NCBI GenBank assembly: GCA_034359265.1 | Contig: CP136898.1 | Location: forward strand, 40,509,501 to 40,573,500 | Direction of reading: 5' to 3' | DNA from: Canna indica | Lineage: Eukaryota > Streptophyta > Magnoliopsida > Zingiberales > Cannaceae | Length of the DNA: 64,000 nucleotides | Shown here: positions 12,823-24,684 of the stretch, piece by piece | Position numbering within the stretch: the first letter of the stretch is position 1 | Layout of the letters: every line of letters starts with the position of its first letter | Position numbers and translations under genes: made by a program | The notes under the pieces: model-generated | Told to the model about the DNA's origin: nothing | Databases searched by the model: none | Seen by the model: only the letters and a program-made list of their open reading frames with translations

Positions 12823-15158
12823 TTAGCTATACATAACACATTCAACAACCTTCAAAGGAATACTATTTGTTGTCACAACTAGTCTCTCATTCATGTATTC
12901 TGCAAAAGATTCTTTTCTCTTTTTTACCTGCCACCAGAGAACAAATAATAACTAATTACAAAATGTTTTCTGCACAGGGCACATAATATGACTGCCATCT
13001 AAATTTGATGATTTAGTGGCAGTAGATATGAAGATAAAAGCAAAAGACAGCATTTTCATGGAATGATAGAATCATGAACTCACATTTGGCCCAATCTATA
13101 CACATAGTTTGATATCCTGGTTCATTTGTCTTGGTAAACTGAAACACTGGTAAACTAAACCAATTAAAAATTGGCATCAAAGTAAACACTGGTTAGGTTA
13201 ATTTTGTTCTTGCAATATTATAAAATGGGGTCCATAGCTCTATTTGGCTTTTCCTCCCAGTCATTTGGAAATCCATTAATGTGTTGGATCTGCAATTTTT
13301 TGAATTCAGAACTGGATATGCATATTTCAATCAATCTTTAGAAGTATTTAAAACTAACATATTCACCTGGGCAGTGTTTGAATTCTTTAGTTGCATAGAT
13401 TCATATTTAAAACTTGTATAGCTCCCTGTTATTGTAGTTATTGTAGGAATGTACCTGTCAATCATCCATATTTTCAGCAATGATGAATAGCAAGAAAAAG
13501 ATGTTCTTGAATTCATAGAACAAGTCTATAAAGAATTAGTAAAACTATAAAGAATGGACAAATTTCGGTTGGAGGTTTAATTATCAAACAAAATGAAAAA
13601 CCAATCAAAGAAAATAAGGGATTATTTGCATTCTATCAAACACCTTTTTGAAAGGAAAAACATAATCTCCAAGGCATTGAACAGAGAAAACATAAAGGAG
13701 ATTGAGAAAGCACACTTGATAATTGAGGATCCTAAGGTTGACTGGAAACTAAGTTCTCGGTTTGCGTTTAGCTGGTAGACACATGTAGCATTTTTAACAT
13801 TAATGTATACAATTAGGACTATCCTAATTCCTAACATCCTCAAGGTTTTTCATGATCTTGAAATTAATTGTTAGAATGACATTAGTAATATTCTTTATCA
13901 GATTCCATCAAAGTTTAATGTGTTTAATTCATGCATTCTATTTAAGTTCTTATAGATTAAGCAAACAAGTCATGGAAATCTGATGACCATGAGATAGTGT
14001 AATTCACTCTAGCAAGGAAAAGTCCTAGATGGTACTTAAAGGATCAAAACTTTCAAGTATTCCTGTAGATATACAATCTAAAACCTATATTTCAGTGCTT
14101 AACTCTTTATGTAGTTTTGTATGTGTTGCATGTATGCAGTCTAGTTATATGCATAAGTATTATCAACATCTTCAATGCTAACTGGATTTAGTTAACTGGA
14201 AAGTATATAATGCTAGTGAGATGACAATATATATCTTCACATGACTACCTAATCTATCTGTTGTAAATCTATCTTCACAGTATATATCTTTACATTATAT
14301 TTCCGCTTAAATCAGAATGAAAGATTGCAAAATGCCAAACTAAAAGAAAACTATCATACTAAAAGAAAACCAAAACCAAAATCATCAATTATATAGATCG
14401 AATATATATTATTAAAAGAAACCATAATTCTATTTATGTAAATTCACATATCAACCATAATTCTCAAAGCAACATGGCTGGTATACTGTTTGAAATAAAA
14501 ACTAGCAAATGATAAATTGTTACCATAATTCTAAACTATTAATGATGCATAAGTTACTTTTACCTTAAACTTTTCACTTGATTTGAGCTGGATAAATTGT
14601 TTCAAATCAAGAGGTGACTTGATATTTTTAGGCTTCAACTCCATCTGTTCTTGCACACTTTTTGCCTCTCTAACTTTCTTGACTAATCTTGATTTGGATG
14701 CCCTCCATAGTTCACACATTTGCTTTAATATGAAATCTTTTTGCCAATCTTGATCTACTTTGTACTTTTCCTATATTTCACATCAATTACCAAACTGTCA
14801 TCCAATTATATTTTTTGATAGCAAGCAATAAAAATCAGATAAAAAATATTATCTTAACGGCAGCCCATAACACATCTTTCATAGCATGAGGAACTTTCCT
14901 CCAATGTTCATATGTGAAAGGTACAATCTCTCTCACTAATGGACCCAAAAATGAAGATAAACTTATAGATATAGCACTAATAGGTTGTCTCATCTCATTA
15001 AATTGGACTGTAATACTCTCATAAGGATGGAGCAAACTTGATTTGCACATTGTTGGTCCTCTCTTTCCTTTCTTCTTGTTTGATGATTGAGCAACAAGTT
15101 CCGGAGTTGCTTCTTCCTGTTCTTGTAAATTGTCTACATTCTCATCTTCCATGTGCAC
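12823..15158 (-). CDS. TNPA-like (Transposase_24) gene, partial exon model
   Basis: Minus-strand exons could be read with plausible splice sites. Exon 15158-14859 starts MHMEDENVDNLQ, carries KKKGKRGPTMCKS and then FNEMRQPISAISISLSSFLG, VREIVPFTYEHWRKVP and DVLWAAV. This is the block order of plant En/Spm-associated proteins, where it normally reads as an FxxxGQPIG...SSFLG...R..VP....W..VP pattern. It ends at a GT donor (14858). Exon 14770-14564 begins after an AG, reads EKYKVDQDWQKDFIL and CELWRASKSRLV, and ends AAG|GTAAAAG. A possible last exon, 12927-12823, carries KKRKESFAEYMNERL and then a stop. The middle exons were not resolved and the true start could lie upstream. In this transposon class the protein binds subterminal repeats. 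Confidence 0.5.
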
Positions 15159-16730
15159 ATCTTCAATAGGTGAACATAATAAAATGAAGCTTAAGTTCTA
15201 CAAGACTAATCCCAGCAAACATTAGTGGGCCTCTTTCAGTTGATAGCCATGCTTATCAAATAGTCAACCATAAACTTTCCTCCAAAGTTTGATTGGAAAC
15301 TATTATAAACAACTAGCTCTATCAACATCAACATTTATGTTTTGGGTATTGCTAATGTATATTGATAATTAAAAGGTTTGCTACTCCGTATATGTAACCA
15401 AGTGGGGGCATCAATATGACAGTTCTTTGTGTAAACTCACACAACCACACAAGCATAAGTGCAAGCATATTTAAAATCAAGTCAATAATAGAACATTTCC
15501 TTTAACTGTGCATTAAACTAATGTTCCACCAGACAGACAAATGATTTTAGACTACTATTGGTCACAAACACTGAATTTGTTTGCTCCAAAGAAAATAAGG
15601 AAATACAAGAAAAGATAGACCAGAAAGTTGTGATGCATTGTATATATAGCCGGACAAAAGAACACTTAAAGATTAAATAACGAGTAAGTTGACTCTAAAA
15701 GGCTTGCTTAAAGCTCCTAAAGTATATTCAGATAACTAGAATAAAACATAGCTTCCTGCATTCAAGTAAAAGAGAATCCTGAACTTCACACGGTACATCA
15801 TAGTAAAAGTTATTCAACAAAACAAGACATCTAATATCTCTTATAGAAAATAAATTACCCACTCAAATACTAGGACCACCTCAGTAGTCAAAGAGTAAAC
15901 TGCTGACAAATATGAGGAATGGGAAGAATTCTCTTAGTAATGTTGGTTGCTTTCAAATGATTTCATTTTAGCTAACCTCTATTTTTAAATAGCATGGTCT
16001 TAGGTTCAGGTTGAATGGAAAGCTACAGGCGTTTGTTCTTTTAGTTCTTTCCCCTTGTTAACGGATCAAAAGCTTATAATTATAATTATAATGCGCTAAT
16101 CTTTGGTTAAGAAAAGGGTGTCTCATATACCTGTTTACATCTACAAAATGTAAAATTGAACATAAGGCTCGTGCAGAATGTGCAAGAGGAAGATAAAGAT
16201 AGACAATAAAAAAGTAATAAAACCCAATTAGCTAGAAGTATTCTTTGGTCATTAAGCTCTATCCTTTTTCTGCTCCAAATATATATATTTTCTCATGCTA
16301 TAGTATATTCAATTTAAACTTGGACATGACCTAATCATTGTCAACATAAGTCCTTGCCTAGAAGATGGAAGAACGAAGGAACCCGACAGAGGGCAGTTTC
16401 ATGCTGTAGTATATTTTTCTCAAATATAGGGCGACAACAGAAAGAAGGAACCCGACAACAAGCAGAATGAAACATGGAAACAAAGGAGACGAGGTGGAAG
16501 TGTATCTAAAGAAGGAAACTGAAATCAAATAGAGGGCAAGAAAATTAAACTGTAGAGTGCACACTATGGCATCACGATTGAAACTGGAAGCAAGGAGCCA
16601 AGAGAAATTAGGGCAAGAGGAAGAGAAACTAGAAGCGGGTGCCGGCGAGCAGGAGAGACGAGGATTGTCGGCGAGCAAGAGAGACGAGGCGTACATGGAC
16701 TCTCGTCGACGGCGATCGAGTCGACGGGAA
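15159..16730. other. Noncoding part of the CACTA element
   Basis: Mostly AT-rich, probably the upstream region and 5' noncoding sequence of the minus-strand TNPA-like gene. At 16560-16730 composition becomes purine- and GC-rich, with repeated GAGACGAGG and GGCGAGCA blocks, as expected of a 5' untranslated exon. No protein family is recognised in the open frames here. Confidence 0.4.
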
Positions 16731-16735
16731 AAAAG

Positions 16736-18650
16736 TGTCATGCCCAAAAATCCAGGCATGATCGGCCAGAGTACTACACGTACTCCGAAGCCTAACTCAA
16801 TCATAATAACCAAATAAAAAATATGCAACCTTGAATAGTTCATAAAAGAAGTTCAATTCTCTTACAATAAACACAATTGATCAAGATTCCAAAACCAATC
16901 AATAAATAATCTGATGATTATTAAATCTTTAAGATTCATATCAAATAATCATAGGCGAAGTTTTTGACTTTCAAATGCAAAAATAAAGTTTAGACACCCA
17001 TCTATCTAAAGAAATACAACTGACTCTACGGACCCAACATATCCCTGACCACGACGTGTCACGAGATCCGCCATCCCTGACACCACCAGCTGCGCTACTG
17101 CATACCAGAACCTTTCTGATCACGCTCTAGGCTGAAAAACAACAATAATATAAAGGGTAAGTCCAACTAGGACTTAGTGAGTGACATAATCTCCTACAGC
17201 CATGCTCAAAAATACAAACCAGTAGATATACATGTGTAGATAATAACGGAACATTTGTAAACATTGTGAGGGTTCCAAGGAAATATAGATACACTCCATA
17301 TGACCATGCATTTATGTAGGCAACAATTAGTAAGAGAATATCAATAATACTTAACACGAGATAAACAATAATGAAGTCATTCCACTATTCATGCAAGCCA
17401 CCCGAGTCGGTCGTCAGCGTGGCAGTACTGACGAGCTTCCCGGTCCAAGGACCCGTCGGTCCGATCATCTAGAGACCTGTCGGTCTATGAGTCGGGCGCT
17501 GATCGCCTTTGTCTTAGCGTTTTCCCCCGCTCTGTGCCACCCGAGTCGTTCGTCAGTGTGGCGGCTGACGAGTTTCCCAGTCCACATCCACATACCCATC
17601 CAGGCATCTACAACCAAGCTACAGTATATGCGTATAATCATAAAAATGAGATGAATGTGCATATTTGCATGTCGGTACAAGTATCTAGGGACCCTAAAGG
17701 CCCCGTAGGTTGTAACACCAACCACACAACTTATTCATCGGATACATAATGAACAGTACATGCATTTACTGGCAATCCTAATGGTCTGGTCATTCTTATA
17801 CCTCACTGGTTATACATGGGGCGGTGTGACCGATTCCATACAATGTGTCATGTGGAGTGTTGGAAGAAGCAACGACTAGCTGGAGGTGACCTAATGTATA
17901 GCTAGTTACTCTCATGTGAAATAGCAGCATTGATCCTACTAATCAACATTTTCCAAGTTTGGGTCCATCCACTACTCTACCACCAGAGATTCAGTGAGGA
18001 GTTATAACCATACAGGAACACATTTCACGTAATAGCAATACTACATACCATATTGAATTCCAACAAGTATTACACGTATCAAACAACAGGAATGTATTTG
18101 TACACAGGTCTTAGCTATGTAACTTTCAAATCTAACACACAGAGCATGCTTTCATGCAATTTACCATATGAATCATGCTTCATCCCAATTGGAACAACAT
18201 TCGAATTAAATCTTACCGACGAAACACAGATCTACAACCCCAGTCCACCAAATTAACACAAGTAATTGCACTGTTCACATGCTATTTGAACAGAGTACCC
18301 ACTATCGCATATGGAGTACCAGATTCACAGAATGAACAACCCAATCATCCACAAATTATCGATCTACATCCTCATCTATCGAATACCTACCAAGCATCAC
18401 GGTCACCAAACCACAGAACAACATATTACATGCGCTCGGTAAACCACCATCCGAACACAGATACCTCATGAATCGCATGAACAAATTCAACATCAACCGA
18501 GTACAGATCAAGAAATCACGATCCACCAATTCATACGAACATACATTAGATCGAAAATCATGGCAACATGCGAAGGAGAATCCGAAGCAAAATGACTCGC
18601 GGAAAAGGGGCGTCGGCTTGAATTCGTAAGCAAGAAAGAGGAATATCATG
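16736..18650 (-). mobile_element. Ty3-type LTR or LTR fragment
   Basis: Begins TGTCATGCCC, as does the left end of the LTR at 9696, and contains diverged LTR-like sequence including two copies of a CACCCGAGTCG(G/T)TCGTCAG block (17400 and 17540). AAAAG lies immediately left (16731-16735) and again at 18651-18655, so these may be target duplications. The right end reads ATATCATG rather than the expected TTACA, so the terminus is either mutated or truncated. It has no coding content. Confidence 0.5.
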
Positions 18651-18769
18651 AAAAGGGGGGGAATATCACGCGCGCCGAAACTTTAGGCATTTTAGCCATT
18701 GTTAACGATAGCATTTTGTTAGAACGCTATTGTTAAATGCTATAGAAAGCCCTGAATATTGTAGTGCAA

Positions 18770-19297
18770 GGCCATCATCCTAGGGTTTTTAGGGAGCTCC
18801 ATCTCGCCAAGGCGCTGCCTAAAAATACCTTGTAGGTTGTCAGTTCCATCAGTGCTTTCTCGGGGTTCAAGTCATCATCAACATGGCGCAGAACACCTCC
18901 TCTCCGCCCGCGCACCAAAACGAGGCAACAAGCGTGCTTGTCGTGAATCTGCCCCTAAACTTATAATTTTACAAAACTAAAAGAAGAAGACCCCAAACAA
19001 CCCTTGGGGAAAGGTTTAAGGAGAGGGAGAAGATGATTACAATCAGAATTCTCAAGAGGAAGACAGGGGTACGCAGGCCCTATATGAAAAAAAATTATAA
19101 TGCTGAAATTTTATAAATTTATAAGCCATCATCACAACCACGTTTTACACACAGTCACATGCACATCCATAATCATCCTTTCATGCATCATATCTTATAT
19201 GAAAAAAAAAGGAAAAAACAAAATCCAAAATCGCGTAAATACGATCAAGTTTCCACCCAAAATGGTTCAAACAACACTTGTTGAATTTTTCGATTCA

Positions 19298-19330
<33 letters not shown>

Positions 19331-19546
19331 GCTCAAACATGAACCCATGGGATTTTTGAGTTTAAAGTATGTACAAAATCAATATGGACAGTAGGCTTCC
19401 ACATCGATTCATCGCATGAACCGTGGAGCCAAGAAAGCGACTCAAAAACCCCGAAAACCAAAACCGGACAACATGACGTTTAGGGAGCGAACGATTCGTA
19501 AACGTGACCAAAATGCGAAATAAAAATTCCAAAAATTTGCTAAAGG
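18770..19546 (-). other. 5' leader of the Tork/Angela-like element (LTR-proximal half)
   Basis: This continues the leader begun at 8713-9430, displaced by the CACTA insertion; the CAA duplication marks the junction. It is noncoding and contains a 30-base G run (19299-19328). Confidence 0.6.
19299..19328 (+). repeat. 30-base G homopolymer
   Basis: Thirty consecutive G residues, by far the longest homopolymer in the window. It may be a true G-run or a sequencing or assembly length artefact. Confidence 0.9.
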
Positions 19547-19560
19547 TGGCTCTGATACCA
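19547..19560 (-). promoter_or_regulatory. Primer-binding site (tRNA-Met)
   Basis: On the minus strand TGGTATCAGAGCC starts one base after the end of the 5' LTR. This matches the 3' end of initiator tRNA-Met, the usual plant copia primer, and identifies 19562-21920 as the 5' LTR. Confidence 0.9.
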
Positions 19561-19561
19561 C

Positions 19562-21920
19562 TATTGGGATGGGAATAAGAAACGCTGTGGAAATAGCAAT
19601 TTAAATAATTCAAACCATCCCGAAAACAAATATCTACTTTAGCAATATTAAGGAATTCAACATTGGAGAAGAAGGAGAAGATATACCTCAAACCGCGGTT
19701 GGTATGGCTGATCCTATCCTCGTCTTGAGACGCACACGTGCTCGTCCTCCAATGATAGTCCGCACCAAGCACCTCGCAAAAATACGGGCAGCGAACACCA
19801 GGGCTCGTTGTGGCTCAACGGAGAAACTTTCTCAATCCCGAAATCCACCAAGGCAAGGCCAGCCCTTCCACCAAGAACTGGGCACCAAGGAAGAAAGCAG
19901 AGAGGATGAGAAAACACCAGAACGAAAGAGAAGAGGCTAAGACACCTCATTGTTCTCATGGACTCCTCCAAGAAGATGAAGATTGCAGCACACCCAAGAA
20001 GAGAACACCTTCAATTTGGCTTTGTAAAAACCAGGGAAGGAGGATATAGATGGCCGACCACCAATGGAGAGGAGGAGTTCTTTGAAGCCTTTCTCTTCAA
20101 AAAACATCTAAAGAATCAAGTTCTTAATCTTCTCCAAGAAGATGAAGAATTAATTAACCAATCCCTTCTTATGGTGTGTTCGGCCACTCTTTATGGGGGG
20201 GGGGGTCTTGTAGCCTCGCCCCCAAAACATTCTCTCTCCATAATTCAAAATTTTGGAGTTTGCCTTCAAAAATAATTTATATTTTAATGACTTCATAATT
20301 AATTCAAAATTAATTAAATTTAATTAAATATAAACTTTAATTTATCTCCACAAATTAAAAGCCTTGTAAACAAGAATGACAATTATCTAAATAAACCAAT
20401 CCCCTAAACAATAGGAAAGAGATTTAATTAATAGAATTATTATTTATCCTCATAAATCATATATCTATTAATCTTATAATTTATCTACATAAATTAAATT
20501 CTTATTAATTAGGATTTATCCAAATAAATTAATTCCTAATTAATTGGTTAGGCTCATGGTTAGAAACTAATTTTCCAATCATGTATATTTGATTCAAAAT
20601 CAAATTATATTTAATTCATAATTAAATACAATCCCCACATAAAATATTATTATGTGAGAATCCATACAATTTAGTGATGCCCTACAAATTAGAGTTACCG
20701 AGGAACTCCTTCATCGCACATTTGTTCCTATAGGAAATACCTTTCCTATTATGTCCGTAAACGAGATTCATGATCGAGTTGCAGCATGTCCATGCTAGTA
20801 GACATATAGTGCCGCATTTGGACTCTATCTCATAAAGTTCTTTACGAGGTTAGCCTGTTATGTGTGACCCATTGAGCCTCACACTAAGCCAATTGTGAGT
20901 TGTGCATAACGGAGAGTCGAATCCGATCAAACGACTTCTATTCGAATCTTACGAGCCTCCACTAAACTCCTTTAGTGTGGTCGTGAGGGACTCCACTCAC
21001 AAGTCAAGATTTATGTCTAGCAACGTGTCACGACTACTCAAATTGTGTGAGGTTCAATATACAGGGATCGAACGCCCTTCGGTGATTAGTTATGGTGTAA
21101 CTAAGTCCCTCGGTTACAATGTCCCAAAGTCGGCTAGGGTACGGAAGAAGTGTCAAACTCTAATATCGAATCATGTGTATTCCACCCGCCAAGATGTCAT
21201 CTCAATAATGAAATGTCAAAAATATCTTTCTGACTTTCATGTCTACTTTGGCCAGAGATTCTCGAGTCGATACTTGTAGGGACACATAGGACATCATCTC
21301 CTCTTACTAGGAGTAACTGATTCTATGTTGGTTGCTCACCTACCTCCATGAATGCTTCCCCATGCCCAGTAATACTCGGCACATGACACTAAAGGCCACG
21401 TAGGGATAGAACCAAAGCAATGGGTCATCACTCACAAGGTAACCATGACAACCTCAGGTCCAAGGACTGCTTGCACCTACTTTAACCCGAGGAACATCCT
21501 ATTGATACTCATGTAAGGATTCCATTTTGTGCTCCTCGTTTAGATCTGTTCAGTGAACTCATTCCCTAATGAGCAACTCCACTTGTACATTAATGACGCC
21601 TCATAGGTAATTATGAGATCAACTACCTCCTATCGTATAGGGTATGTACCAAGTGCACTAGTCTATCCGTAATAACTTATCCCCTAATTGGTGATCCTAC
21701 AACTAGGAACATTTAGAACATGGGCATCTAGATTCCAAGTCTCACTGGGATAATCTCATCATGGCATCAGAATCATTTGACCGGGTTCATGGGGTTCATC
21801 GTAATCTTTATGAATAAAGATGTAACATTTCATGAAAAAGTTGCCTCATTAAGTTAATTACTCTTGAATAGTCCCTAAACACATAGACATGTGATTGGCT
21901 CAATGGCACTATTCCTTTCA
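19562..21920 (-). repeat. 5' LTR of the Tork/Angela-like element
   Basis: 2359 bp, partner of 1310-3658. The minus-strand end reads CCCAATA where the other LTR has CCTAACA, a likely C-to-T change at the terminal CA. Followed on the right by CCACC, the shared duplication. Confidence 0.85.
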
Positions 21921-21925
21921 CCACC

Positions 21926-22208
21926 CTCATCTCTTTATATTTTTTTTACCTAAATGCCCCTCCACTTAAGTGAGCCCAAATACCTATCTAGACTCGACCA
22001 AATCGAGTTTCGATTGATTCTCCAGACTTGAATGAAACCCAACTCGGACTCAAAGCCCCACAACAACCTCCAACCATAATTATCTTATGTGCAAGGGTCG
22101 TACCTTAAATCGCGTTCTCCGGCTACTCACTCGGCCCGCTCCGTCGCACATCCTGGTTTTCCCGCTGAAACCAAGATCAAATCAACTCAAATTAGCACAT
22201 GTATTACA
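21926..22208 (-). mobile_element. Long Ty3-type LTR, right-hand part
   Basis: The minus-strand start of the outer LTR, TGTAATACATGTG, ends at 22208. It continues on the other side of the copia element at 1-1304. Its insertion split the gag at 22209-22536. Confidence 0.5.
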
Positions 22209-22536
22209 ATTCCCCGCTTTTTGCAATGGCATATAGCATATTTAAGATAGCTCATACATCAAAAGCAGAAGTACAATGCATGACCTTTTTAAAAATATCA
22301 TTTTGCAAAGAACAAAATATGCAATTCATGTCCTTTGCATTTAAATTAAACAAATCAATTTGTTCTTGGGTCCATGGATTCATGTCAATCTTAGGTTCAA
22401 CATATTGGGTTTTTAACATGTTATAAACCCCTAACCTTGAGTCTTTAAAAATGAATATATACATTCTATTCTTCCAAAGACCAAAGTTTAAGCTATCAAA
22501 ACTAGAAGATGTAGAAGCTAAACTCCCTAGAGCCAT
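22209..22536 (-). pseudogene. gag: SIRE-like gag, N-terminal fragment
   Basis: Minus-strand reading from MALGSLAS at 22536 gives FDSLNFGLWKNRMYIF and YNMLKTQYVEPKIDMN, then DMNCIFCSLQNDIFKKVMHC. It is the same N-terminal gag domain as the proteins at 43081-44535 and 38391-38696, with the invariant N-F-G-L-W-K. A stop follows FDV, but the frame continues recognisably as AILNMLYAIAKSGE up to the insertion point of the outer LTR at 22208. The remainder lies beyond the left edge of the window. Confidence 0.75.
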
Positions 22537-22590
22537 TCTTGGATCAGAGTTCAATGTAGACAAGATGGTAAAATCTCAATCTACTAATCC

Positions 22591-22602
22591 GTTCTGATAC
22601 CA
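22591..22602 (-). promoter_or_regulatory. Primer-binding site of the SIRE-like remnant
   Basis: Minus strand TGGTATCAGAAC, two bases after the LTR end, close to the tRNA-Met consensus. It places the sequence to its right as the 5' LTR. Confidence 0.8.
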
Positions 22603-22604
22603 AA

Positions 22605-23410
22605 TGTGATAGGAAATAGCACGAGGTATAATTGTGCCTTAATTCAATTTTAACTGATTCAATTAATTCTCAAGCGGAAGCAATATATTTAACACTGCAA
22701 GGCACAAAATAACAAGTCAATGCTAACATAAGTAATTTATAGTGGTTCAGCTTCTAACAAGTCAACATCCACTACCTAAGCACCCCTTTTAGGATTTCAA
22801 CCAAATCCACTAGAAGATTTACAACCCAAGGCACGACCCTCTCCCGAGGATTACTCTCTCCCCGAGATCACCTCCAACACCTCTATCATAAGGACAACAA
22901 TGCCAATCCTAGCAAATCGAGTTGACTTATGCCTCAACACCAAGGCTATCACTCAATCCCAAGACCTACACCTTTGGTCTACAAATACACTTCAAATACC
23001 ACAAGAAACCAAAAAAAATACAACTAATATGGAGCAAAGAAGTAAATAACCAATACTTAGCTCCAAACTTCAAGTCTCAGCTCCTCTTGTTGCCTTCGAT
23101 GGTGAATCATTCAAGGACAACGGCAATATCAAGATGTTAAGGCTGAAAGATAGGGTTTAGTAAAGAGATTATCGCATGATGGATCAATAGGTTCTAAGAG
23201 GTTAAAGGAAGGCTGTTAAGTACTTTATATTGGCAAACAATACAAAGAGGCTCGGGTCTAATGACATGCAAAGATTGAAAAAATAGCTGATGGGCTCGCC
23301 GATCGATCTTCATCCGAACCCTACTAGAAAAATCTAGTGGGATTCGATCGATCGTTTGCCAAACTTCGATCAACCGAGGATCGGCCGACATTTGGTTGAA
23401 ACTCAAGAGT
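22605..23410 (-). repeat. 5'-truncated SIRE-like LTR
   Basis: The minus-strand LTR ends CCTATCACA at 22605. It shares with other SIRE-like LTRs the TTATAGTGGTTC(A/G)G block, the ACTACCTAAGCACC block (22770) and a CGATCGATC/GATCAACCGA array (23290-23400) just upstream of a TATAAAG. The expected TGTTGG terminus is absent, so the LTR is truncated near 23410. Confidence 0.7.
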
Positions 23411-23727
23411 TTTTGTTATATTGTTTAAATATATTAATTAGGTTATGGATAGATTTCTCAAAAGAAAAATACCCTCAAATCAATCACCACGTACTTTCTC
23501 AAGGAGATGCAAAACGTCTTAGAAGTCACTTTCGGGTTCTAGATAGCATTGATAATCTTCCTTGTGATCCCAAGTTACAAAACAAAATTTCAAATTATCA
23601 TTCTAATGACCTAGTTAAGATGCAAAGATGGTATTTACAAAAGGAAGATTTACTTATGAAATGGGATCGGAAAAAAAAAAATGATAGGGAAAATTCTCAA
23701 TTCCAATGCCTTGACAATCTTAATTAA
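23410..23727 (+). other. Unrecognised open reading frame segment
   Basis: About 100 codons open to a TAA at 23727, lysine- and aspartate-rich (QGDAKRLRSHFRVLDS, KMQRWYLQKEDLLMKW, then KKKNDRENSQ). The frame is open back to an ATG at 23356, but that start lies in the truncated LTR, so the natural beginning is unknown. I do not recognise the family. It sits between the truncated LTR and a copia-like LTR end and could be a host exon fragment or part of another transposon. Confidence 0.3.
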
Positions 23728-23734
23728 GTGCAGT

Positions 23735-23897
23735 ATTGAATAATGGTTACAACTGATAGTTGTAATGATATCAGTTGTATTATTTCTAGATAGCTTTTGA
23801 TAAATCATCTTGTATTATTTCTAGATGATAAATCCTCTTGAATTATTTGAGAAATACTGAATAAAATCTTCATAAATTTCTTAATGATATCAAAGCC
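23735..23897 (+). repeat. Copia-like LTR end with primer-binding site
   Basis: Contains CAGTTGTATTATTTCTAG and a partial repeat of it, and ends TTTCTTAATGATATCAAAGCC, which resembles an LTR end followed by a degenerate tRNA-Met site (consensus TGGTATCAGAGCC). No gag follows. The next 260 bp to 24162 are noncoding and may be its leader. Confidence 0.4.
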
Positions 23898-24248
23898 TCT
23901 CCTCTGATCACATGCATTGTTGTCATCTACCTATGCTCCTTGTGCTCACTACTTTCCCGCAGCCAAATGCACTATTCCGCAAGTTGCTCTCTGCTTAGGT
24001 CACACACCCATCGGCCCCTTAGTTATCACAATTGCTTTGACTCGCAAACCTCTCCCTTCATACTTGAAGTTGTGATTTACAACACAACTAAAGGGAAGGC
24101 GTAACTCTTCTTTAAATACATTTACGTTAGACGACTAGTCCTCTTAATTTCTAAAAAATTATTTAAGTATTGAGCAGAGAAGTCATACTAATTTCACTAT
24201 CAATTCCAACTCACATATACTTAGGCTTGTTGCACTACTAGAAACTTG

Positions 24249-24545
24249 GTCTTCAGCAACGACTATCAGCAACGGCCACTCAAGCCATTGCTATTTGCAA
24301 CGGCATTCTTATGGCCGCTCGAGCCGTTGCAAATATGTTGTATCTGCAACGGCTTTCTAACGAACATGCGAGCCGTTGCTGATAATGTTAATTATCAGCA
24401 ACGGCTTTCTAACGGACAAGTGAGCCGTTGCAGATGATAACTTATTAGCAACGGCTTGCTAACGGACAAGTGAGCCATTGCTGATGATAACTTATCAGCA
24501 ACGGCTTTCTAACGGGCGAGTGAGCCGTTGCTAATAAGTTTATAT
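24249..24545 (+). repeat. Left subterminal repeat array
   Basis: Repeats of CAGCAACGGCTTTCTAACGG followed by GTGAGCCGTTGCTGATAA, in direct and inverted orientation. About ten CAACGGC half-sites are visible. In En/Spm such arrays are binding sites of the TNPA protein. Confidence 0.85.
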
Positions 24546-24684
24546 AGGTCGCAGATCGCCCCCGCCCCCCTTCTTCCTCCCGCTGCTGCCGCCGCCGCTC
24601 CTCTCCTCGCCTCTCGCCTCCGCTGCCGCTGCTGCCGACGCCGACGACGCCGACGACTCCTCCCGCTGCTGCCGACACCGTCAG
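24546..24684 (+). promoter_or_regulatory. GC-rich 5' region with splice donor
   Basis: TATATAGG at 24540-24547 could serve as a TATA-like element. It is followed by a CCGCTGCTGCCGCC-rich stretch ending CAG|GTATGT at 24684, a good splice donor. This fits a 5' noncoding exon of the transposase transcript. The CACTA at 62856 has the same layout. Confidence 0.45.

Larger units (their letters stand above)
9431..18766. mobile_element. CACTA (En/Spm) transposon with two LTR insertions
   Basis: Ends are CACTACAACAAAAA on the left and ATATTGTAGTG on the right, giving a CACTACAA inverted repeat. Both sides carry the 3-bp duplication CAA (9428-9430, 18767-18769), diagnostic of CACTA elements. Subterminal DNA at both ends repeats an AACGCTAT/ATAGCGTT motif in both orientations (9450-9660 and 18680-18750). 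An LTR at 9696-12013 and another LTR piece at 16736-18650 were inserted later; without them the element is about 5.1 kb. It encodes a TNPA-like protein on the minus strand (12823-15158). I see no TNP2 transposase, so it is probably non-autonomous. It interrupts the leader of the element at 1310-21920. Confidence 0.85.
1310..21920 (-). mobile_element. Tork/Angela-like Ty1/copia retrotransposon with two later insertions
   Basis: Complete but decayed LTR retrotransposon on the minus strand. The two LTRs (1310-3658 and 19562-21920) begin TGAAAGGAATA on the minus strand and are flanked by the same 5-bp duplication, CCACC (1305-1309 and 21921-21925). A tRNA-Met primer site adjoins the 5' LTR and a purine tract adjoins the 3' LTR. 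A solo LTR (6174-7605) and a CACTA transposon (9431-18766) sit inside. Without them the element is about 9.8 kb. Decayed gag and reverse-transcriptase segments resemble the Tork/Angela lineage. The LTRs differ at many sites and have indels, so this is an old insertion. Confidence 0.85.

Noticed and set aside
19547..19560. Possible tRNA-Met fragments (TGGTATCAGAGC)
   Set aside because: These 12-15-bp matches (also at 30611, 44586, 60348) are retrotransposon primer sites next to LTR ends, with no tRNA body.
24158..24162. Target duplication for the short-LTR copia element (ATTAT or AAATT against AAAAT)
   Set aside because: The match is imperfect and the exact LTR start is uncertain in low-complexity sequence, so it is not claimed.
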